From NCBI RefSeq assembly GCF_001510715.1, contig NZ_LMTJ01000009.1, forward strand, positions 1 to 64,000: a stretch of DNA of 64,000 nucleotides, written 5' to 3'. Under the pieces are notes generated by a model. That model had not been told where the DNA came from and searched no databases. It was given only the letters and a program-made list of their open reading frames with translations. Both the position numbers and the translations under genes were made by a program. This DNA comes from Bacillus sp. FJAT-29814 (GTDB lineage Bacteria; Bacillota; Bacilli; Bacillales; Cytobacillaceae). Shown one piece after another: positions 59,308-64,000 of this stretch. Each line of letters opens with the position of its first letter. The stretch's first letter is position 1.

Positions 59308-59341
59308 AGAGATCAAATCACCGCGATTTGGTCTCTTTTTA
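59308..59341 (+). terminator. Terminator of the aldolase gene
   Basis: AGAGATCAAATC, ACCGC loop, GATTTGGTCTCTTTTT. Confidence 0.88.
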
Positions 59342-59419
59342 TAATTGGAAAACCTGGAAGGATTTTGTAACCTATTGTAGAATAGTAGTAAAATAGTCTC
59401 GATGTTCAAGGGGGAAATC

Positions 59420-60127
59420 ATGTTTATTTTTGGTATTTTACTACTAGCTTTCTTGATTGGTATATACCCGTTTTGGGATACAAAATATACCAATAAATTA
59501 AAGGTGACTTATCATGAGAAGGAACGGGTTGCTTATTTTAAATATATTATTTACTCTGAATGGGGTGTTACGTTACTCATTTTATTGATGGTTGCCGTAA
59601 CAGCCACTACCTTTTCCGACATCGGATTGACGATGCCTTCAGAGAATGCATCCAAGACAATGGGCATGTTTGTCGGATTCTTAATCGGAATTGGAGTAGC
59701 GGTGTTTGGTTTGATGAGATTGCCTTTTTATCGAAAATACCAGGAAGCACAAACAAATACGGTGTCATATATGGTTCCGACCGGGAAGTTTGATAAGCGG
59801 TTGGGCATTTTTGTGGCCGTCACTGCAGGTATATGTGAGGAAATTATTTATCGCGGATTTTTATTGCATTTTCTCGCCAATTCGCCCTTTAATCTGGAAG
59901 GGTCTGTTTTAATGATTGTCGGTGCGGCGATCTTCGGGATTGCCCATTATTATCAAGGCTGGAAGGGCGTTCTCCTTACAGGGCTTGTTGGCTACGCACT
60001 TTCACGAGTATATTTTTCAACAGGCAGTTTGCTGTTCCCAATTATTCTTCATGCCATAATCGATTTGCGCTTTATGTTGACGGCTAAAAGTGAATCGAAA
60101 ATTAATATTGAAACAAAAAGCGTATAA
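59420..60127 (+). CDS. CPBP family intramembrane glutamic protease
   Basis: A 235-aa protein with about seven helices; motif 1 is EEIIYRGFLL, motif 2 has the His of GIAHYYQGW and motif 3 is HAIIDLRF. It is a second CPBP protease in the window, only distantly like the one at 48.9 kb. ATG 59420 follows CAAGGGGGAAATC; ATG 59402 lies before the ribosome site. Monocistronic between two terminators; substrate unknown. Confidence 0.88.
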   Translation: MFIFGILLLAFLIGIYPFWDTKYTNKLKVTYHEKERVAYFKYIIYSEWGVTLLILLMVAVTATTFSDIGLTMPSENASKTMGMFVGFLIGIGVAVFGLMRLPFYRKYQEAQTNTVSYMVPTGKFDKRLGIFVAVTAGICEEIIYRGFLLHFLANSPFNLEGSVLMIVGAAIFGIAHYYQGWKGVLLTGLVGYALSRVYFSTGSLLFPIILHAIIDLRFMLTAKSESKINIETKSV

Positions 60128-60173
60128 CAAAACCATGCCATGGTGGTAGCTCATGGCATGGTTTTGTTTTTTT
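60127..60173. terminator. Bidirectional terminator
   Basis: ACAAAACCATGCCATG, loop, CATGGCATGGTTTTGTTTTTTT: a 15-16 bp perfect stem between the CPBP and HAD genes. Confidence 0.95.
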
Positions 60174-60954
60174 ATATAAGCCCGAGACGTTCCAAACCGT
60201 GGCGGACACCGTCTTCTTCAGCACTGAGTGTCACCATATTGGCCGCACGCTTCAATTCTTCCTGTGCAGATCCCATCGCAACGCCCATGCCCACCAACGA
60301 CAGCATTTCAATATCGTTCATACCGTCACCGAACGCAACCGTTTCATCAGGCGCAATGCCGAGGCGTTCCAGTAACTTAGTAATACCGACTGATTTATTG
60401 GATTTGGCCATATTCACATCACAGGCTTTCGCGCCGGTCGCAGTCCATCTGCGGAAATCCAGTTCAGGGATCATTGTTTCATAGAAACGTTCTTCTTCAA
60501 CATCACAATGCAGGAACAATTGAAAAATATCTTCTTCCTGCCAAAACTTTGGTGAGGCAAGTTCCGGTTTCCAGTCATCATGCTGATAGGACTCTACGAT
60601 ATATGGATGCGTTAAATCGCTGGCTTTAAAGGTTTGATTGCTTAGAAACGTCAGCGGGTGCTGATATTCTAGCGACAATCCGTGTAATTTTTCCAAAACA
60701 TGCTTATCGATTGAATTTTGGTAGATTTCATTCTTTTCATAATAGGCTAGCGAACCGTTAAAAAACACAGCCGAATCGACACCAATTTCCTCGATGATTG
60801 GCCATGAAAAATAAGGTGCTCTCCCCGTTGCGATGGCGACCGTTATATTCTTTGCTTTTAATTGCTCAATGGCGTCTTTAGTGGCATAACTTAACGTTTT
60901 CCCGTGGGGAAGGATGGTTCCGTCAATATCTAAGATGACTGCTTTATAATTCAT
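60172..60954 (-). CDS. HAD superfamily Cof-type phosphatase
   Basis: A 260-aa HAD hydrolase with Cof-type (C2B) cap. Motif I ILDIDGTIL (nucleophile Asp near residue 9), motif II AIATGR, Lys and motif IV in the loop AFGDGMNDIEMLSLVG. Family members dephosphorylate sugar phosphates, FMN or PLP; YkrA-like in bacilli. ATG 60954 has no strong ribosome site (TATTGTATAC precedes). Divergent from the SAM-riboswitch gene. Confidence 0.9.
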   Translation of the reverse strand: MNYKAVILDIDGTILPHGKTLSYATKDAIEQLKAKNITVAIATGRAPYFSWPIIEEIGVDSAVFFNGSLAYYEKNEIYQNSIDKHVLEKLHGLSLEYQHPLTFLSNQTFKASDLTHPYIVESYQHDDWKPELASPKFWQEEDIFQLFLHCDVEEERFYETMIPELDFRRWTATGAKACDVNMAKSNKSVGITKLLERLGIAPDETVAFGDGMNDIEMLSLVGMGVAMGSAQEELKRAANMVTLSAEEDGVRHGLERLGLI

Positions 60955-61023
60955 GTATACAATACCTCCAAGCTATTTCCACCCAACATTATACCATGAA
61001 CGCACATTGAATCCGTATATCTC

Positions 61024-61053
61024 TTGTTCATTTTCATATTTTGGTAGTACAAT
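61024..61053 (+). promoter_or_regulatory. Promoter of the SAM-riboswitch transcript
   Basis: TTGTTC at 61024-61029, 18-bp spacer, TACAAT at 61048-61053, about 10 bp before the start of the riboswitch. Confidence 0.5.
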
Positions 61054-61069
61054 AGGAGTAATGAAATAG

Positions 61070-61168
61070 TTATCAAGAGTGGCTGAGAGACCTGGCTCAG
61101 AGACGTCACAGCAACCTGCAGACAGGCAAGGTGCTCCAACCAGGCAAAGCGGAAGCTTTGGATGATAA
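61070..61168 (+). ncRNA. SAM-I (S-box) riboswitch
   Basis: P1 closes TTATCA (61070-61075) with TGATAA (61163-61168). Inside are AAGAGTGGCTGAGAGAC, the covarying GAGACCTGGCTC (GGGACnGGCCC in the consensus), CAGCAACC, AAGGTGCTCCAACC and a P4 hairpin AAAGC-GGAA-GCTTT. All match the S-box layout. A terminator follows at 61180, so SAM should shut off the gene downstream. Confidence 0.93.
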
Positions 61169-61179
61169 AACGGTGACGG

Positions 61180-61215
61180 ACCCTTTTGCATCCATTTGCG
61201 AAAGGGTTTTTATTT
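61180..61215 (+). terminator. SAM-riboswitch terminator
   Basis: ACCCTTTTGC, loop, GCGAAAGGGTTTTTATTTTTT, 12 bases after the riboswitch P1. Confidence 0.9.
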
Positions 61216-61242
61216 TTTCAAAAAGGCAAAGGAGCGGTTGAA

Positions 61243-61566
61243 ATGAACATTAGCGGTTTTGCCAGAGGCTTAATGGCGAAAAATTATTGCAGTGAAAAAT
61301 TTCTATTACACGTTGCCAACTGTGTTGAAGGGCAATTGCAGGAATGGGATGAGAATTATGAGGTCATCCTTATGAAAATGCAAAATTATGAATTTATTGT
61401 CAGAAAAGGTGTAGAAGAATATCAAACTCTGCTGACGGAGAACGACATCGAATTCCTGAAGCAAAGCGGTCCATTCCAGCTGGATCGCAAAATTTGGAAG
61501 GACCTGGAGGCACAGGGGATGCCTATTTTAAAAGGTTTTGGGAATTATTTAGAAACAATTTTTTAA
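61243..61566 (+). CDS. Unknown protein, 107 aa, under SAM-I riboswitch control
   Basis: ATG 61243 follows GGCAAAGGAGCGGTTG; the frame open from 61186 would begin inside the terminator and is rejected. The product is a small soluble protein with two Cys (NYCSEKFLLHVANCVEGQ), a helical middle (VEEYQTLLTENDIEFLKQSG) and no membrane segment. I do not recognise it. S-box control in Firmicutes marks genes of methionine, cysteine or SAM supply, so a link to sulfur amino acid metabolism is likely, but no enzyme motif is visible. Confidence 0.8.
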   Translation: MNISGFARGLMAKNYCSEKFLLHVANCVEGQLQEWDENYEVILMKMQNYEFIVRKGVEEYQTLLTENDIEFLKQSGPFQLDRKIWKDLEAQGMPILKGFGNYLETIF

Positions 61567-61630
61567 GATTTTGGGTGCAGCCATTTTGTGGGGCTGCACT
61601 CTTTTGCACTTTTTAAAAAAAATCCCTTAA

Positions 61631-61676
61631 AATGTGAACTTTGTTACAGAGCAATAATTAATAAAATGTTCACATT
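61631..61676. promoter_or_regulatory. Inverted repeat upstream of the FNT gene (outer pair)
   Basis: AATGTGAAC (61631-61639) and GTTCACATT (61668-61676), perfect 9-bp arms 28 bp apart. The TGTGA/TCACA flavour recalls Fnr/Crp-type half sites. Confidence 0.4.
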
Positions 61677-61692
61677 GTTTTCCGGTAGAGTG

Positions 61693-61738
61693 ATGTACAA
61701 TAAGGTATGTTAATTATTTCACATACTTTATTGTACAT
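61693..61738. promoter_or_regulatory. Large dyad just before the FNT gene
   Basis: ATGTACAATAAGGTATGT, ten bases, ACATACTTTATTGTACAT: 18-bp arms with one mismatch, ending 15 bp before the start codon. No T run follows, so not a terminator. It is an operator or a leader hairpin that could mask the ribosome site. A TACAAT that could be a -10 box lies in the left arm. Confidence 0.6.
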
Positions 61739-61753
61739 AAGGGTGGACTTGTT

Positions 61754-62578
61754 ATGGCGTTTAGCAAACCAGAAAAGATTATGGAAATTACGGTTGAGAA
61801 TGGAGTAAAAAAAGCAAAATATGCAGCCGGACAAACGTTAATATTAGGGTTCGAGGCCGGGGCCTTCATTGCGCTTGGTTATCTGCTGTTTATTCGTGTT
61901 ACGGCACCGTTATCGGAAAGTCTGCAGGGACTAAGCAGTTTAATTGGGGCATCCGTGTTCCCAATTGGCCTAATTTTAACGCTGTTGGCAGGTGGGGAGT
62001 TGTTAACCGGGAACATGATGGCGGTGCCGCTTGCGCGATTCGCCAAAAAAGTCACGACAAAACAGGTTGCCTGGAATTGGCTGCTCGTTACGCTGAGCAA
62101 TTTTGCCGGTGCCATCTTTGTCGCTTATGTCTTTGGCCATTTGGTTGGGTTAACGGAAACCGCTCCATTTTTGGATAAAACGATCAATGTTGCTGAGCAC
62201 AAGCTGGAAGCGTCATTCTTTCAAGCGTTTCTATCGGGAATTGGCTGTAACTGGCTGGTAGCCGCAGCCGTTTGGCTATCATATGGGGCGGAGGATATGT
62301 CCGGAAAAATTCTTGGGATTTGGTTCCCAACGATGGCGTTTGTTGCGATTGGATTCCAGCACGTGGTGGCCAATATGTTCGTGATTCCTGCGGCAATCTT
62401 TGCTGGACATTTTACTTGGATAGAATACTTATATAATTTTGTCCCCGTGTTTTTAGGCAATGCTGTGGGGGGCGTGGTGTTTATCGGGATGGCATACTAC
62501 CATGCCTATAAGAAAAAGGAACCGGCGATTAAAAGTGCCCCGGTTGTCCAGCCGTTGGTCAAAAGCGGGAGCAGATAA
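61754..62578 (+). CDS. Formate/nitrite transporter family protein
   Basis: A 274-aa FNT-family channel with six helices. Typical segments: GFEAGAFIALGYLL in the first helix, LTGNMMAVPLA in the loop after the second, FLSGIGCNWLVAAAVWL with the pore Asn/Cys region, and GFQHVVANMFVIPAAIF holding the conserved pore His. Closest to YwcJ-type bacillar proteins. Formate, nitrite, lactate or hydrosulfide are possible substrates. ATG 61754 follows AAGGGTGGACTTGTT. Two dyads lie upstream. Confidence 0.92.
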   Translation: MAFSKPEKIMEITVENGVKKAKYAAGQTLILGFEAGAFIALGYLLFIRVTAPLSESLQGLSSLIGASVFPIGLILTLLAGGELLTGNMMAVPLARFAKKVTTKQVAWNWLLVTLSNFAGAIFVAYVFGHLVGLTETAPFLDKTINVAEHKLEASFFQAFLSGIGCNWLVAAAVWLSYGAEDMSGKILGIWFPTMAFVAIGFQHVVANMFVIPAAIFAGHFTWIEYLYNFVPVFLGNAVGGVVFIGMAYYHAYKKKEPAIKSAPVVQPLVKSGSR

Positions 62579-62590
62579 ATGAAAAATAGA

Positions 62591-62637
62591 TGGCGAGATA
62601 TCCTCAATGTAAGTTGAGGTTTCTCGCCATTTTTTTA
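62591..62637 (+). terminator. Terminator of the FNT gene
   Basis: TGGCGAGA-TAT-CCTCAA, loop, TTGAGG-TTT-CTCGCCATTTTTTT. Confidence 0.92.
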
Positions 62638-62687
62638 CAAACATTTGATATTATAGAATTATAATAGTAAAGAGAAGGACGTCCTAT

Positions 62688-63650
62688 ATGAAGAAATTAA
62701 AAATGATTATTCCGGTTGTCATTGTAATTTTGATTGGAGCCTATTTTTTTGTCGGAAATTATTTTTTCAATTTTGCCCTTAATCCCCACCAGGAGAAGGA
62801 ATTTCTGACGGATAATCCCCATTTGGCTCAATCAGAAGCGGTCTCGGCGGCCGTTGCAGAGGCAAGTAAATTGGCGGATGCCGAATTTTCTAAGAGCCAT
62901 CAGCCAAGTAGATGGAGTGCTATATCAACAGACAAATTAAAATTGAAATTAAATGGATATGTGTATGAGAATAAGCAGGCAGAACACAAATGGGTGATTG
63001 TCGCACATGGTTACACCATGGACGGCTTAGGAATGACCCGCTGGGTTAGGAATTTTTATGAGCAAGGCTATAACGTGTTGGCACCAGACGCCCGGGGCCA
63101 TGGTGAGAGTGAAGGGGACTATATTGGGATGGGCTGGCATGATCGGAAAGATATTCTTGTTTGGATTGATCAAATTGTCGAAAAAGACCCTGCCGCTGAC
63201 ATTGTTTTGTTCGGAATCTCGATGGGCGGGGCAACGGTGATGATGGCCTCTGGGGAAGAACTGCCGGAAAATGTAAAGGTAATTGTTGAAGATTGCGGCT
63301 ATTCTTCGGTCATGGATGTATTTACCTATCAGTTGGACGACTTATTCGGATTACCCCCATTTCCTGTCATGAACGCAGCCAATACCGTTACAAAAATAAG
63401 GGCGGGGTACGACCTGAACGAGGCATCCGCGGTTAAGCAGGTTGCCAAGAGTAAAACTCCGATGTTATTTATTCACGGAGAAAGCGATTCATTCGTACCA
63501 TTCGAGGAGTTAGATGAGGTTTTTAAGGCGGCAAAGGTAGAAAAGGAGAGATTGACGATACCTGGTGCGGGACACGGTGAAGCAGAGAAGGTAGACCCGA
63601 AAAAATATTGGGGGACGATTTGGAGTTTTGTTGATAAATATATGAAATAA
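62688..63650 (+). CDS. Membrane-anchored alpha/beta hydrolase (YqkD-like)
   Basis: A 320-aa hydrolase with an N-terminal membrane anchor (residues 5-27) and an outward alpha/beta-hydrolase domain. The nucleophile Ser is in FGISMGGA, the acid in HGESDSFVP and the His in GAGHGEAEK; the oxyanion strand is VIVAHGYTMDG. It resembles B. subtilis YqkD. Esterase or acyl-transfer substrates are unknown. ATG 62688 follows AGAGAAGGACGTCCTAT. Monocistronic. Confidence 0.9.
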   Translation: MKKLKMIIPVVIVILIGAYFFVGNYFFNFALNPHQEKEFLTDNPHLAQSEAVSAAVAEASKLADAEFSKSHQPSRWSAISTDKLKLKLNGYVYENKQAEHKWVIVAHGYTMDGLGMTRWVRNFYEQGYNVLAPDARGHGESEGDYIGMGWHDRKDILVWIDQIVEKDPAADIVLFGISMGGATVMMASGEELPENVKVIVEDCGYSSVMDVFTYQLDDLFGLPPFPVMNAANTVTKIRAGYDLNEASAVKQVAKSKTPMLFIHGESDSFVPFEELDEVFKAAKVEKERLTIPGAGHGEAEKVDPKKYWGTIWSFVDKYMK

Positions 63651-63651
63651 A

Positions 63652-63682
63652 AAGGGTGGTGCGTGGTGCACCACCCTAAATT
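63652..63682. terminator. Bidirectional terminator
   Basis: GGGTGGTGC, loop, GCACCACCC with A and T runs on the flanks, between the hydrolase and the convergent GH4 gene. Confidence 0.88.
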
Positions 63683-64000
63683 TTATGCTTCTACTTTTTG
63701 AAAGAACTGTGGTAAATGTTCTTTGTGCGCTTCTAGCATTTCATCAAGAATCTGCTTGCCCACTGTATCAGATGGAACAAGTGGGTTGATGGTCATAGCA
63801 AGTAACGCCGTTTTGTAATCGCCAGTTACGGCAGCTTCAGCAGCAACGCGCTCGAACGATTTGATCTGCTGAACCAATCCACGAACAGCAACTGGAAGGT
63901 CGCCAACAGAAATTGGCTTAGGGCCGTCTTTTGTGATCACGCAGTTTACTTCTACTGCGGAATCATCCGGAATGCTGGCAATCGCGCCGTTGTTGCGAGT
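63683..64000 (-). CDS. 6-phospho-beta-glucosidase, GH4 family, C-terminal part
   Basis: The frame is open to the right window edge and encodes 105 residues of the C-terminus. NNGAIASIPDDSAVEVNCVI, followed by TKDGPKPISVGDLPVAVRGL and VQQIKSFERVAAEAA, is the conserved end of NAD- and metal-dependent family 4 glycosidases such as LicH/CelF. It hydrolyses phosphorylated beta-glucosides taken up by a PTS. The NAD-binding half and any PTS genes lie outside the window, so alpha versus beta specificity rests on likeness to LicH. Confidence 0.88.
   Translation of the reverse strand, partial: TRNNGAIASIPDDSAVEVNCVITKDGPKPISVGDLPVAVRGLVQQIKSFERVAAEAAVTGDYKTALLAMTINPLVPSDTVGKQILDEMLEAHKEHLPQFFQKVEA

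Noticed and set aside
61186..61242. N-terminal extension of the 107-aa protein (MHPFAKG...)
   Set aside because: It starts inside the SAM-riboswitch terminator; ATG 61243 has the ribosome site.

Overview
The window looks like a chromosomal piece of an aerobic, probably spore-forming Bacillaceae bacterium of the Bacillus/Neobacillus type. This rests on Bacillus-like rRNA, a four-gene aa3 quinol oxidase operon, strong AGGAGG ribosome sites with many TTG/GTG starts, SAM-I and cobalamin riboswitches, a SinI-like peptide and a SleB/CwlJ-type cell wall hydrolase. I see no insertion sequence, prophage, CRISPR array or tRNA gene.

Layout. 1-1.7 kb: end of an rRNA operon (23S 3' end, 5S, terminator), a small gene, a second degenerate 5S with its own terminator copy, and two periodic repeat arrays. 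1.9-5.8 kb: qoxABCD behind Rex-like and Fnr-like sites. 6-9 kb: OsmC protein and cidR-cidA-cidB. 9-16 kb: amino acid permease, 2-hydroxyacid dehydrogenase, tripartite tricarboxylate transporter (tctCAB order on the minus strand) and an NCS2 purine permease divergent from a Rieske oxygenase. 17-20 kb: membrane proteins, PAP2 phosphatase, luciferase-like oxidoreductase. 20.3-24.5 kb: B12-riboswitch-controlled class I ribonucleotide reductase with a flavodoxin. 24.5-38.3 kb: FAD oxidoreductase, BenE-type permease, then a glycolate/glyoxylate block (FadR-type regulator, glcE, glcF, glcD, malate synthase G, FAH-family protein, IclR regulator, lactate/glycolate permease) that would take glycolate up, oxidise it to glyoxylate and condense it with acetyl-CoA to malate. 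38-45.5 kb: methyltransferase, cysteine hydrolase, LysR/YeiH pair, Dph6-like ATPase, DUF3800 protein, sulfite-oxidase-like enzyme. 45.5-50 kb: a primase-helicase of the TOTE type, and a TetR-CPBP-micropeptide operon. 50-64 kb: YfmJ-like reductase, SinI-like peptide, DUF4153 protein, a FrnE/DsbA protein, a tubulin/FtsZ-like GTPase, RMD1-family protein, cell wall hydrolase, threonine aldolase, CPBP protease, HAD phosphatase, SAM-riboswitch gene, formate/nitrite transporter, YqkD-like hydrolase, and the end of a GH4 glycosidase.

The most striking observations are: (1) the FrnE/DsbA gene near 54 kb is open only if a UGA exactly at the first Cys of the CxxC motif is read through, and a hairpin with a G in its apical loop lies about 30 nt downstream, as expected for a bacterial SECIS, so this is a selenoprotein candidate; (2) four intergenic arrays repeat with periods of 20-21 bp or 51-52 bp, close to whole numbers of DNA helical turns, and two that lie 57 kb apart share the same core motif in opposite orientation; (3) a chromosomal tubulin-family GTPase with intact GTP and T7 motifs; (4) a stand-alone TOTE-type primase-helicase; (5) an unknown 107-residue protein under a SAM-I riboswitch; (6) a second, structurally altered 5S rRNA copy; (7) a Rieske oxygenase and purine permease sharing a PurR-like control region.

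Start sites were often moved inward from the longest frame on the basis of ribosome sites, promoters or terminators; each such choice is explained in its entry.
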